A stretch of 64,000 nucleotides of DNA from Cymbomonas tetramitiformis (GCA_001247695.2 LGRX02028690.1:1-64000), one strand, 5' to 3'. Shown: positions 9,867 through 19,917, numbered from the stretch's first letter. Made by a program: numbers and translations. Notes: generated from the letters alone by a model not told the origin.

Positions 9867-10631
9867 ATGCGAAATTTGTGCGACGTCGTACATGCAGCTA
9901 GGAGTGTGGTGAACAAAAGCGTAGATAATCATGGTTATCGATATCTGATTCATTGGAGTGATCCACCAACAACACATGATGTGGTGGAAATAATTGCCGA
10001 GTCACTACTCGGGCTTTTATCGTCTGACTTTTTTTCATCACTATACAATGTAATCGGTGAAAGAGGTGACATTGTTATATGCACAAAACCCGTATACAAG
10101 CTTTACATACGAGCACACGAAAAGTTGCTTGTCCGTACCGATACGCATACCGTACGCACCTTGAATGACACCTCTTTTAAGACTCGCGAGTCTGCATCAC
10201 CGTGTGCGCAAGACAACGCGTATGTGATTACCATTCTAAAACTATGCGCCAAAATAAGGAAAACTCGCTTTGCTACCATTATAGATAAATCGTTTCGTGA
10301 TCCTCTCCAACCCAAATGGACTACCACGTCCGAGACGGATATATTAGATGCATGCAGACGTTCCGATTTGGACGAAAAGGTTAGCTTTTATAACAAAGTG
10401 AACGAAGGACATGTGGGCATCATGCTCATAGAAAATGTGCATGTTGTGGATATTTTGGAGATATACTCTGTGATGCGTGCGATCAAAAACATCACCGGTG
10501 CCCAGTTTGTGTTTACGGTGGATGTGGATGTGCACGAATGCTGGATAAAGATTGTAGCACAAGTAATCATAAAACGTGAGACGGAATTACACCAAAGGGA
10601 AGGAAGTCACAAAAAATCGAAAACATCGTAA
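9867..10631 (+). CDS. unknown protein, basic C-terminus
   Basis: The first in-frame ATG is at 9867; the frame is open further upstream but without ATG, and a TATA-like run sits at 9736-9745. The product is 254 codons of mixed alpha/beta composition ending in a K/R/S-rich tail. I recognise no motif. The frame on the opposite strand is its shadow. Confidence 0.55.
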   Translation: MRNLCDVVHAARSVVNKSVDNHGYRYLIHWSDPPTTHDVVEIIAESLLGLLSSDFFSSLYNVIGERGDIVICTKPVYKLYIRAHEKLLVRTDTHTVRTLNDTSFKTRESASPCAQDNAYVITILKLCAKIRKTRFATIIDKSFRDPLQPKWTTTSETDILDACRRSDLDEKVSFYNKVNEGHVGIMLIENVHVVDILEIYSVMRAIKNITGAQFVFTVDVDVHECWIKIVAQVIIKRETELHQREGSHKKSKTS

Positions 10632-11274
10632 TATCGACGTACGCGTCTCATTTTTTTGTCTGACTGCGACGAGGTGGAGTACGAATGAGGCAAATCTGTT
10701 ATTTGTACGTGTCGTACAAGCTTTTGCACATTTTGAGTAAACGCGTATGCTTGTTTATAGATGCTTTTCAGTTTTGACGACCTCCTTTGTTCTTTGTTTT
10801 GCAAATATTTGCTATACGTATAGAATATATAATCGTTTTTTTTCCCGACTCATTGAAAACCGCGTTTGTTTAAATTAATTGACCAAGATATTACTGTGCA
10901 TGTTTAAAAGAAAACGATTCTAGTCTGGTTTTTACAACATCACGCGTAAATATAGTTCATTTTTTCATCCGTATGATTATCGTTCTTGAAGAAACACTCC
11001 TGGTTTTTAACCTTGGAATTGTTACCGTAATGTGCGTCAGTTATGTGTGTGTACTCGCCGCCTGAAATATATACGTTCGGTATACCCAAACATTGTATCC
11101 GCCGTATTACGCAATATCGACATGATGCGGTGTAATAGTATATTTTATCAGACAATGGAATTCGTTTTTGCGTGCTAAAGGTGTTAACGTACGCAAGACA
11201 AGCTCCGCATACGAAGCTGACAAATGAGCACGTCTCAGAAGCTATATATAATTTATAAAAACATCACATTACCT
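10632..11274. other. intergenic with a small CxxC ORF
   Basis: A 640-bp gap. A minus-strand frame ending at 10940 (coding-like from about 11246, but with no ATG in the relevant part) contains IYYYTASCRYC, which faintly resembles the start of a glutaredoxin fold with its C-x2-C. It could be an exon of an unrecognised spliced gene or a remnant. A minus-strand frame of 65 codons at 10607-10804 also starts without ATG. I do not call either as a gene. Confidence 0.3.
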
Positions 11275-11874
11275 TCACATAATGCGTATGTCGATCGTAT
11301 CTTGCATATCTATGATGCGAGAATTGACCGTATTGTCCGTTTTTGTGAACATCGATTTTCGTAGTTCAAGTACAGATTGTTTAAAACTTTTGTAGGCCGA
11401 ACTTGAAATGGGAAATTGTGAACCGCAAAGTCCTGCGGCCGCCCGAAAAATGTTGTAATCAAAACCGTGTTGCATAGCGGCGTAAGTGCACGCGCGCGAT
11501 GTCTTATTCGTGAGTCCTGCTCTGATACCCAATCGAATCACTTTTTGGAATTCGTACGATTCTATAACCGTCGTTTTTAGACGAATGGCCTTGTACCAAA
11601 AGCGAACGGCTCTATCTGATTGTTCCGGCCATGTACTTTCCACGATACCTCGCACATAATTTCTTGTATATTTTAAATAAGAGTAAAAGCACAGCACATT
11701 TCCGTTTGTGCGTTCCAACAAAGCGCACACTTTTAAAAATACGACCGGGTTTTTTGCTTGAACGCACATTATATACCAGGCATCCGATTGAAAACTGACG
11801 TTTGCAACACCCATGATGTGTTTACAAATATCTAGATCGATCAAACGTAGATGATCTTGATCATCAAGCATCAT
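11275..11874 (-). CDS. unknown 199-residue protein
   Basis: Starts at two adjacent ATG codons. Helical and basic in its second half, with several hydrophobic helices in the middle but no clear membrane segment. The helical pairs at about 75-160 are reminiscent of Sel1/TPR-like solenoids (a run of A/Y/F-rich helices with N and G turns), but I cannot confirm repeats. Function unknown. Confidence 0.5.
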   Translation of the reverse strand: MMLDDQDHLRLIDLDICKHIMGVANVSFQSDAWYIMCVQAKNPVVFLKVCALLERTNGNVLCFYSYLKYTRNYVRGIVESTWPEQSDRAVRFWYKAIRLKTTVIESYEFQKVIRLGIRAGLTNKTSRACTYAAMQHGFDYNIFRAAAGLCGSQFPISSSAYKSFKQSVLELRKSMFTKTDNTVNSRIIDMQDTIDIRIM

Positions 11875-12061
11875 ATTTGGTATGTATGTAAACGCAAACG
11901 CAAGAAGGTGATGTTATTCGACGTAGTCGTTACGGTTGAAAACAATTAAGTTGAACAACATATATATACAAAAGTTGTACAACTATATGGTGTACGATGA
12001 AAAGTTTTCTTAGGTGTGTACATTCAAAAAATAAAATTTATGCAAGTAGCGCATGTGTATA

Positions 12062-12069
12062 TATAAATA
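12062..12069 (+). promoter_or_regulatory. TATA box of the 12142 gene
   Basis: TATAAATA, 80 bp upstream of the ATG. Confidence 0.45.
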
Positions 12070-12141
12070 CGCACGCGTAAAGTACGACTAGAAATCCTAC
12101 ATACCGTTACTGTCAGTGTCGCACTAAGATTGAAAGTCATA

Positions 12142-13089
12142 ATGCAGAACAGTATATTCGACTACCGGACTTCCGATGAGATCAATAGTAAGATACGACA
12201 CGGTCTGGATAACGCATGCATGCAAAAAATTCACACAGCGATAGCTCATAAGCACGCAAATCTTATGCCCGGAGAATGCTTCATGAATGCACTGAAAAGC
12301 GTATACGATCAGATCTATCGTATACAGGAGATGTTGTGCGATATGGCAAGTCCAATGGTTAATGCAGAACCAAAAAAACTGACTGAGGCGCATCAAAACT
12401 TGGTAGTGCTGATGCAGACTCTAGAAGAAATGAATGCTATATGTAAAACAAGCTATTCCGGGCATGTCGTATATGCTGGCACCGACACCGAACATACAGA
12501 TTGCCTTTTTGGTATTCAAACCATGATCAATCAAGCTGATGCTGGAGGTATGGCGAAGTTAAGGGAAATGTGTGAAAATTTTGGTAGGTTTTGTAAAGAG
12601 CACGAAAATCTGATGAAAATTATGAAGGAAAAGGATAATGCAGACAAATCGATGGTTCAACATATATGTTGTGACGTCGCAAAACTATCTAAAGTTGCAA
12701 AGAGTTACGAGGAAATGCGTGGTATGTCAGAAGCTTTGGGCGCACTTTTTGGGCTTGAAATGTTATTTAACAAGAAAGCTATAAACACAGCTGCGTTGTG
12801 CAATTTCGTTACACTATCTCAAAAACTCGCGGCTGACTTCCGTAGTATCGACATTACCGCTTTTATACCTTTGATGATTGCATGCTGCTACCGTCAAAAT
12901 CAAACTTTTACGGCTTCAAAAAAAGAACGATTTGACAAGTCTCTCTTTACGGAAAGACTTGTTGATACTGTTGCAAAAATAGTTACACTATCCGGCAAAG
13001 ACAAAGTTCTGGTAGGTTCCTTGATAACGGATCTGCAAAAAAAGATGAGTATGCCCGAAATGTGTACCTATATGGAACATAAGATTTGA
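12142..13089 (+). CDS. unknown helical protein
   Basis: 315 codons from the first ATG after the TATA box; the longer frame from 12130 begins at TTG and is less likely. Almost wholly helical, methionine- and cysteine-rich, with long amphipathic stretches at about 15-110 and 150-215. No known motif. A structural or tegument-like role would fit but is not shown. Confidence 0.55.
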   Translation: MQNSIFDYRTSDEINSKIRHGLDNACMQKIHTAIAHKHANLMPGECFMNALKSVYDQIYRIQEMLCDMASPMVNAEPKKLTEAHQNLVVLMQTLEEMNAICKTSYSGHVVYAGTDTEHTDCLFGIQTMINQADAGGMAKLREMCENFGRFCKEHENLMKIMKEKDNADKSMVQHICCDVAKLSKVAKSYEEMRGMSEALGALFGLEMLFNKKAINTAALCNFVTLSQKLAADFRSIDITAFIPLMIACCYRQNQTFTASKKERFDKSLFTERLVDTVAKIVTLSGKDKVLVGSLITDLQKKMSMPEMCTYMEHKI

Positions 13090-13483
13090 AACAGAATCCG
13101 CGACAAAACAAGAATTAAATGTGATGTGGAGATATTCGTACGTATCATAAGCTGTAATATATGTTTGTTAAATGTGTAGGATTTACTATTTGTGTCAACC
13201 ATGTGTTTTATTACTATTTTTTAGTCTTGATAAGGTCACAATATATTGGATTATTATTTAATAAGAAAAGGAGCTAATAAATCTTGTTTACATACTCGCG
13301 TACTTCATGTCACACAGAATCGCATATTTTTGTATGATGGGTGTAAATCATAAATGTATATGTACAATAACATAATGTTCACTTAACATTTCATATGTCT
13401 GATAATATCTTTCACTCATTGCATACGTAGCATCGATTGCTGAAGTTTGTATGCACGTATTTACAACATAGAAACCGCACATC
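13090..13483. other. intergenic, convergent gene ends
   Basis: About 390 bp of AT-rich DNA between two converging genes. I see no gene or structure in it beyond A/T runs that could hold polyadenylation signals. Confidence 0.4.
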
Positions 13484-14767
13484 TTATTTTTTGCGTTCAC
13501 GATCGCTAAGCGATTTTGACAAAGAGTGGGCACGAATATCCTTGCGTACGCTTTTTATCGCTTTGAGCATCAGATTTGTCTTGTTGTTCATTTCAGAGCT
13601 CAGATCGTCCAGACGTTTTGTCAAATCAAAAATAATTTTGGTATACTCCTTTTTCAGATTATCCACGACTATTTGAGCGATTCTCTCCGCCAGATCCAAT
13701 TGATCGTTTTCTGCATCAAGCTCTTTGGTACGCGTCGTGGTGTTAAGAACGACGTCGTCGGTCACGTTATATGTATCTTTAAGACTGGTCTGTATCGTCT
13801 GCGCTTTCGGATGCGATCGATTCAAATTGTCGGATAATTCCAACTTTGGATCCTCAAGGTTTTTGTCGAGGATCCATCTGAGAGTATTCGGAATATCGTC
13901 TGTCGATATCACTGAATGTCCATTCTTATCGGGCAGATGAAACACTCCCGCAGGTACCAGATAGTCGTGAGCTGTGTTTGTATGTGACAATTCTTCTACA
14001 CACGAACGAACGTACATATTGTACATATCTTCAGTGGTTTTTTTTTGGATGGTGGTAGCATATGTACATTCACTCGAAGCACTCTTCTTATTTTTTACGT
14101 CCGTCATCACTCCATCAGTTGTTTTTCTTTTTCTGGTTTTATTTTCTGAATATTTTATCTCGGTTCTTTCAATATCCTTACGCGCAGTTCGATTTGCAAG
14201 ATTGGACCGAGGACGAATCTGATTGTGATAAAAGCGAACGCACGTCAAAGGATGCGTAGCCTTCTCCGGAAAGTTGTCGAACTCGGACCACTTAAAACTT
14301 CTATTCTCTTTCAAGCTTTTTATGATGCTACAGTTGTCGTTGATTTTGTCAACTAGCGTGATTGGTGCTTTCGTATAATTGTTCGACAACTTGTTATTCT
14401 TAATTGCGATAAAGCTTTCGTATAAATTTCCGTTATACTTTTTGACAAAAGGATTACTAATGTATTCTTTTTTTACGGTACGATAAGCATAACTCAGCGT
14501 AACTTTTTGAACGTTCACTTGTTCGACGTTTTCTTTGGATTTTCCACCAACGCACATTATTTTCTTTTGCTCTTCAGGGTCGTGAACAGACCCTGTATGC
14601 GCTAGTCTGTATTTTAACTTGTTAATAAATATGTAATCCTTATCGTTTCCTTCTGGAAAATCGGTACATTTTTCGACGTTCCTTACAATATTCATCCATT
14701 CGTCATGCGCCGTTTTTCTTGTGGTCGCATCATTCTCCTCATCGCGAGTTTTCTTCTTGCCGCTCAT
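13484..14767 (-). CDS. unknown basic, coiled-coil protein
   Basis: 427 codons from ATG. Lysine- and asparagine-rich. Residues about 195-225 carry a very basic K/R cluster that could act as a nuclear localisation signal. The C-terminal 90 residues, from about 330, form a heptad-like coiled coil and end in a basic tail. No enzyme motif. Likely structural or DNA-associated by composition only. Confidence 0.55.
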   Translation of the reverse strand: MSGKKKTRDEENDATTRKTAHDEWMNIVRNVEKCTDFPEGNDKDYIFINKLKYRLAHTGSVHDPEEQKKIMCVGGKSKENVEQVNVQKVTLSYAYRTVKKEYISNPFVKKYNGNLYESFIAIKNNKLSNNYTKAPITLVDKINDNCSIIKSLKENRSFKWSEFDNFPEKATHPLTCVRFYHNQIRPRSNLANRTARKDIERTEIKYSENKTRKRKTTDGVMTDVKNKKSASSECTYATTIQKKTTEDMYNMYVRSCVEELSHTNTAHDYLVPAGVFHLPDKNGHSVISTDDIPNTLRWILDKNLEDPKLELSDNLNRSHPKAQTIQTSLKDTYNVTDDVVLNTTTRTKELDAENDQLDLAERIAQIVVDNLKKEYTKIIFDLTKRLDDLSSEMNNKTNLMLKAIKSVRKDIRAHSLSKSLSDRERKK

Positions 14768-14928
14768 AATAATATTTGATTATCCGAAGTAGGCGGTCGA
14801 CAGGAAGATATGTGTAAATATAAGAGTGTATATATACGAGCGTAGATGAATATGAATATAACTTCTTTTGACTTTTAAAATCGTGTATATCTAAGTGCAA
14901 ATAGTTCACATTCGATCGATATTTACAG

Positions 14929-15399
14929 ATGCACACTTTGAGAGTAAAACTACCCGTTCATTTTTTGGCGATTGATACAATATGCATCGCATTTGAATTT
15001 TTTTTTACGGTTGTATCAGCTCTTTTCTTATGGATTAAATCGGACACGCATAAGGCGTTTCTTTTAATCGGTGCATCGTATATCATATCGTCCTTTAATG
15101 AAATATATCGATACGACTGTAGAAATACGCCCAATTTGTACAATAAATCCCATACTGCGCACTTCTTGTTTCAAATCTTACCCAGTGTGTTTCTCTTTGT
15201 AGATTATGGCGATGACTTGTTACTTCAATGTATAATTAGTTTTAACTTATTTTTTATTGCGTCTGAAGGCGTGTATGTACTATACAAATATTTTACTGGC
15301 GTTACAAAAGTGGACGAGTTTGCAATGCTGGATGTCACAACTGGAAATTTGATTAAAGAATCAAACTATAATTTTAACGCGGAGAACTACGATCACTAA
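14929..15399 (+). CDS. small multi-pass membrane protein
   Basis: 156 codons from ATG with about four hydrophobic segments (residues about 12-36, 42-57, 79-93, 99-120) and a polar C-terminal tail of about 30 residues. No known family. It is followed 158 bp later by another small membrane protein in the same direction. The pair may be envelope or host-membrane proteins. Confidence 0.55.
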   Translation: MHTLRVKLPVHFLAIDTICIAFEFFFTVVSALFLWIKSDTHKAFLLIGASYIISSFNEIYRYDCRNTPNLYNKSHTAHFLFQILPSVFLFVDYGDDLLLQCIISFNLFFIASEGVYVLYKYFTGVTKVDEFAMLDVTTGNLIKESNYNFNAENYDH

Positions 15400-15497
15400 T
15401 AGGTGGTCGCATTATAAAAACAGACGACTACATATCAGTCGGATTTTAGATGTTTCTTCTCAGTAACCATAGCTCATTATTAACCAAAAATTGTAAG

Positions 15498-15505
15498 TAT
15501 AAATA
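15498..15505 (+). promoter_or_regulatory. TATA box of the 15558 gene
   Basis: TATAAATA inside a longer open frame that begins at 15450. A promoter there argues for the downstream ATG at 15558 as start, 53 bp later. Confidence 0.4.
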
Positions 15506-15557
15506 CGGCATAAATCCGTCTATTAGAATATGCGGAAAAACTGTACGTTTTGTTTGT

Positions 15558-15908
15558 ATGGTACGCTTAAAGGGAAACACGTCAAAACTCGACGATAATG
15601 TGCGTTACGTTCCAACACCGTATATAGTTCCAAGGGTAAATGTGGATAACGTAAAAAATGTATCTTTTCATCTTCGATTCTATTGGCGTCCGGTTTACAT
15701 TTTTTTCCTTACGATATGTGTGGTCGGTATAGGATGCAATATGATCCATCTATTGTATATACGTCGAATGGACTTCGTAAGCGACGCGAAGCAAAGTCGT
15801 ATTGATTATACCAATAATAGAACGCTATTTCTTGACATTATTTTGTTTGAAAAGATATTTAATTCAATCGTATCTTTTTTAATAGTTATTAGCAGTTGTA
15901 TATTTTGA
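15558..15908 (+). CDS. small membrane protein, two transmembrane segments
   Basis: 116 codons from the ATG following the TATA box; a start at 15450 would add 36 residues. Hydrophobic segments lie at about residues 46-66 and 94-116, the second ending the protein. Function unknown. Last gene before the palindromic repeat array. Confidence 0.45.
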   Translation: MVRLKGNTSKLDDNVRYVPTPYIVPRVNVDNVKNVSFHLRFYWRPVYIFFLTICVVGIGCNMIHLLYIRRMDFVSDAKQSRIDYTNNRTLFLDIILFEKIFNSIVSFLIVISSCIF

Positions 15909-16139
15909 TAAGAAAGCTTATGAGTAAATATATTCGCTTATCCTGTAGCAAAAGTCATTTTATCATGTTGTATATATTAATACACAGGTAGCAAAAATAA
16001 GAATAACACAATGTATTTGTTTTATGATTTATGAATGTCGTTATGATAAGTTATATCGTTATGAATGTCGAACGTCTTAATGTCTTAATATGCAAATTTT
16101 TTAAATAACGTTTTTATCTTTGTACCAAAGGAAACTTTT

Positions 16140-17770
16140 CTAATTAATAAGAACGCGCGCGTTTTTTTGCTTCTTTATTGTGCTGAGATCGACCTACTCA
16201 TGTATGATGTTAATATTTTTCGCAAATTTTGATTGTCGACCTTGTAAATCTGCCGTGTATCAAACGAGATTTTTTGAGTGAAAAAAACGCGCGCGTTTTT
16301 TTTACATTGAAAAAAAACCGCGCGCGTTTTTTTGCTTTTTTATTTTGCTGAGGTTGACCTACCTACTCGTGTATGATGTTAACATTTTTTCGAAAATGTT
16401 GATTGTCGACTATGTACATTTGCCTTGTATCAAACAAACAATATTGAGTAAAAAAAACGCGCGCGTTTTTTTTTACATTGAAAAAAATCGCGCGCGTTTT
16501 TTTGCTTTTTTATTTTGCTGAGGTTAACCTACCTACTCACGTATGATGTTAATATTTTTCGCAAATTTTGATTGTCGACCTTGTAAATTTGCCTTGTATC
16601 AAACGAAATTTTTTGAGTGAAAAAAACGCGCGCGTTTTTTTTTACATTGAAAAAAAACCGCGCGCGTTTTTTTGCTTTTTTATTTTACCCAAGTCGACCT
16701 ACCTACTTATGTATGATGTTAATATTCTTTGGAAATTTTGATTGTCCATCTTGTAAATTTGCCTTGTATCAGATGAATAAAACTTGAGTTGAAAAAAACG
16801 CGCGCGTTTTTTTTTACATTGAAAAAAACCCGCGCGCGTTTTTTTACTTTTTTATTTTACACTGGTTGAACTACTTACTCATGTATGATGTTAATATTTT
16901 TCGGAAATTTGATTGTCGACCTTGTAAAATTGCCTTGTATTAATCGAAAATTTTTGAGTCAAAAAAAACGCGCGCGTTTTTTTTTCAACGTAAAAAAAAA
17001 CCGCGCGCGTTTTTTTGCTTTTCTATTTTACCGAGGCCAACCTACCTACTCATGTATCATGTTAATATTTTTCGGAAATTTTGATTGTCGACCTTGTAAA
17101 TTTGCCTTGTATCAATCGAAAAATGTTGAGTGAAAAAAAACGCGCGCGTTTTTTTTTACGTTGAAAAAAAATTGCGCGCGTTTTTTTGCTTTTCTATTTT
17201 ACCGAGGCCGACCTACCTACTCATGTATGATGTTAATATTTTTCCGAAATTTTGATTGTCGACCTTGTAAATTTGCCTTGTATCAATCGAAAAATTTTGA
17301 GTTAAAAAAACGCGCGCGTTTTTTTTTACGTTGAAAAAAAACCGCGCGCGTTTTTTTGCTTTTCTATTTTACCGAGGCCAACCTACTTACTCATGTATGA
17401 TGTTAATATTTTTTGAAAATTTTTATTGTCGACCTTGTAAATTTGTTTTGTATCAAACGAAAATTTTTGAGTTGGAAAAAACGCGCGCGTTTTTTTTTAC
17501 ATTGAAAAAAAACCGCGCGCGTTTTTTTGCTTTTCTATTTTACCGAGGTCGACCTACCTACTCATGTATGATAATAATATTTTTTGGAAATTTTTATTGT
17601 CGACCTTGTAAATTCGCCTTGTATCAAACGAAAAATTTTGTGTTGAAAAAAACGCGCGCGTTTTTTCTTCTTCCTATATTGATCTAGTTACTCGTGTGTG
17701 GTCTTAATGTTTTTTAAAAAAAGTTAATATGTCGTATCCTTGCAAAATTTGAAAGGTTAAAAAAACGCGC
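16140..17770. repeat. array of ~170-bp repeats with paired CG palindromes (candidate origin/hr)
   Basis: About nine tandem units with a period of about 170-173 bp. Each has a pair of short palindromes of the form A6-CGCGCGCG-T6, about 30 bp apart, separated from the next pair by a conserved AT-rich spacer. The spacer carries TACCTACTCATGTATGATG, then GATTGTCGACC and CCTTGTATCAA. Units differ by scattered point changes; the first and last are degenerate. Flanking DNA (15909-16139 and 17771-18110) is AT-rich and gene-free. Palindrome-bearing arrays of this sort act as origins and enhancers in other large DNA viruses (hr elements in baculoviruses). The role here is inferred. Open frames across it are by-products of the repeat. 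Confidence 0.75.
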
Positions 17771-18113
17771 CTTTTGGGCTATCATTAGAATGTCAAGCAA
17801 TCTGCTGTTCGTAAGTAAATGAAATTAGCCAGTATATAATGTAAAGGTAAAAAGAAATAACGTTTATACTTCTGGTGGTTGTTGATTACGTAATAGTGTA
17901 TTACTATAAAATTTGATAATATTTATACAACTTTATTAGGTTGTGTTGATGTTATTGTAGAGAGAGCCTAGCCTTCTATTATTTACACAAATGCTGAAAA
18001 TTTGAGAGTATACTTACTAAATTAATGACAAAAAATAAATTATTTTATACCCTTATGAAGTCGCGTAAGAAATAGCGTAAACCCGAATTGCAATTGCATG
18101 TTAAAAAAGAGTA

Positions 18114-18121
18114 TATAAATA
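18114..18121 (+). promoter_or_regulatory. possible TATA box upstream of protease gene
   Basis: TATAAATA within a T/A-rich stretch. A second TA-run lies at about 18236-18251. The latter is better placed for the ATG at 18341, the first ATG downstream of it. Confidence 0.3.
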
Positions 18122-18340
18122 AAATATACAATGTTTTTTAAATATGCAATCGTTCTCGTTAACAGAGCTCAGTCTTCTGTCGCATATTACAAGAGATACC
18201 AATTTGTTATAAATCTGTTCTGCGTAAGCTACAACTTGATATATATATACACACAAGTGTTTTTTGTGCATCGTGTATTACAACTTAGCAAGAAATTTAG
18301 AAATCTGCGCTTAAATCGTAATATTTTAAAGCCCGACATC

Positions 18341-18832
18341 ATGGTACAAAAAAAACGATTTAAGGGGTGCGTGTACGCTAATCCGCCTGAAGATTGTGGA
18401 ATAAATAATTTTATGGACATAAGCAAAAAAGAGTTGAGGGCGATGAAATTAATCGGCCTTCCGCTGAAAGTTGAGCATACCGGTCCTGATCGTGGAACCA
18501 TCGTTGACCAGCATACCGATGATGACACAGGATATACTACGGTGACATTTGAAATATTTGACGATTACGCCGGTGATGCGCTTTCGCATATGATCACCGA
18601 AGGACGTCTGCGAGATCTCAGTCTGTGTCACAATCTATACGCAAATCCCGAAACTTCTTTTGACGAATGGGCAAAAGAGCCTGTGGAAGTAAGTTTATGT
18701 TTGGAGGGAGCTCGTCCTGGAACGCACATTTGCAGTGTAGAATGCGCGAAACGCGGAGCATACGAGAAACCCACATATCTGGCGCGGGTAAGCGCGCCCA
18801 ACCTGAGCAAACTTTCATGCGTGTTCACATAA
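18341..18832 (+). CDS. assemblin-like capsid maturation protease
   Basis: 163 codons from the ATG at 18341; the frame is open back to 18131, but the upstream part is hydrophobic and unlike the family. The layout follows herpesvirus assemblin (peptidase S21): candidate catalytic His46 after a GLPLKVEH strand, Ser94 in LRDLSLC, then the EVSLC-x4-ARPGT block that matches the family's HVALC-x-x-RRxGT segment. The third triad position (His in herpesviruses) is Glu116 here, as in Ser-His-Glu HK97-type prohead proteases. It would cleave the scaffold during capsid maturation in the nucleus. A GTAAGC splice donor at 18788, on a codon boundary, can link residues 1-149 in frame to the scaffold gene; unspliced, it ends at 18832. 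Confidence 0.75.
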   Translation: MVQKKRFKGCVYANPPEDCGINNFMDISKKELRAMKLIGLPLKVEHTGPDRGTIVDQHTDDDTGYTTVTFEIFDDYAGDALSHMITEGRLRDLSLCHNLYANPETSFDEWAKEPVEVSLCLEGARPGTHICSVECAKRGAYEKPTYLARVSAPNLSKLSCVFT

Positions 18833-18921
18833 TGAGTATAAATACCTGCGCGAATTGATGGTCACTAAGCGTGCGCTGACGACGACTAACTCTATACAGA
18901 AATTTACGTGTTTTCTTGCAG
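18788..18921 (+). other. candidate intron joining protease to scaffold
   Basis: 134 nt with donor GTAAGC directly after codon 149 of the protease, and acceptor TTTTCTTGCAG ending at 18921. Both exons are in phase 0, so splicing fuses protease and scaffold in frame, five codons upstream of the scaffold's own ATG. The intron also contains the TATAAATA box of the scaffold gene and the stop codon of the unspliced protease. Confidence 0.6.
18837..18844 (+). promoter_or_regulatory. TATA box of scaffold gene, inside the candidate intron
   Basis: TATAAATA, 94 bp before the scaffold ATG (18931) and just after the protease stop codon. It would give a scaffold-only transcript. Confidence 0.5.
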
Positions 18922-18930
18922 ATTATTCGT

Positions 18931-19917
18931 ATGAGTTCGTCTCAGATGGAATCTGTGACAGAGCCTCAATCCGTACCGCAGCAAGCGGCCACGGCACCTG
19001 CGGAAATAGCAAACAAAGAAACTTCTGATCGAGCACGCGATTCTCAAGGGCGATTTGTACCGTTGGCAGTACAACCGACTAATCCCAACGTCGAGAATGC
19101 AAATCAAATCGAGCCTAATATGGCCATCGCAACTGCTGATACAAAAAATCAGGATAGTAAATCTTCTTCAAATTTCCTTTCCAACATCGCGGATCGTGTT
19201 GAAAAGCTGGCCAACAGTCTAACTCCGGAAGTCTCGGGAGAGCTAGTAAACACTTTTGAAGAGATCGTTAAGGCTCACGTGGACGTTCATAAGCTTTTAA
19301 ATATCGCCAACAACGACACCAAAGAGCTGCGATCAAAGTGTAAAACTTTGGAAGAAGATAACGAGAACATGCGCGCAGAACGTAAGGCGGAATTCGGAAA
19401 AATGGCGAGCCAGATTGCAGACGCTCTGAGCGATATATACATGCAGTACAATGGTTCTCCGATGGAACAATCTTGCAAGGACGAGCTTAAAATGGAATTG
19501 GACAAGAACCCTAAGATGGCAAAGACCTTGCAAGGTCTGCCTATGGCTACGGTTGCTATGAGCGCGCAACGTCAAATGGCGGAAATGGGATCACGCGTAC
19601 AATCCGCGCGCGTAGAAACGGCTGTGCGTAACGAGTCGTCCCTTACACAGAAGTTGAGGGATTATCAAATGGAGCTGTCTACTCTTCAAAACGCAGGAGC
19701 AACCCCTTCTATGTCTCAATCGGAAATAATGAAACCATCGTCCGTAGAGCCTATAGCCGTATCGGCATCGGAAAAAAAATACGGCGCGTCATATAAAATG
19801 TTACCACCGGCGCTCCGGGATTGTATTTCAAAGTACGACTCCTCCTGCGGATCCGGGAGACTCAATCCCGATGATTATACTAATGAAAACTTGGTAAAGC
19901 GTCCGCGTGTCGCGTAA
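18931..19917 (+). CDS. capsid scaffold (assembly) protein
   Basis: 329 codons from the ATG at 18931. The N-terminal 90 residues are S/Q/P/A-rich and disordered. Residues about 90-160 form a coiled coil; a helical Q/A/M-rich section follows, and the C-terminus is short and basic (VKRPRVA), a possible nuclear localisation signal. Position directly after an assemblin-like protease, coiled-coil content and co-terminal arrangement match herpesvirus scaffold genes (UL26/UL26.5 type), which form the internal core around which the procapsid assembles. No sequence motif alone proves this; the call depends on context. Confidence 0.65.
   Translation: MSSSQMESVTEPQSVPQQAATAPAEIANKETSDRARDSQGRFVPLAVQPTNPNVENANQIEPNMAIATADTKNQDSKSSSNFLSNIADRVEKLANSLTPEVSGELVNTFEEIVKAHVDVHKLLNIANNDTKELRSKCKTLEEDNENMRAERKAEFGKMASQIADALSDIYMQYNGSPMEQSCKDELKMELDKNPKMAKTLQGLPMATVAMSAQRQMAEMGSRVQSARVETAVRNESSLTQKLRDYQMELSTLQNAGATPSMSQSEIMKPSSVEPIAVSASEKKYGASYKMLPPALRDCISKYDSSCGSGRLNPDDYTNENLVKRPRVA

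Noticed and set aside
10940..11155. Glutaredoxin-like small gene
   Set aside because: Only a C-x2-C after a short strand; no ATG and no rest of the thioredoxin fold.
16885..17687. Two plus-strand frames across the repeat array
   Set aside because: Their sequence is the translated repeat unit over and over, with no start context or independent content.
16140..17770. CRISPR array
   Set aside because: Units are about 170 bp, the repeated part includes the spacer, and palindromes are simple CG runs; no cas genes.
18131..18340. Upstream 70 codons of the protease frame as part of the protease
   Set aside because: Hydrophobic and unlike the family, and the TA-rich box near 18236-18251 would place the transcript start after it.
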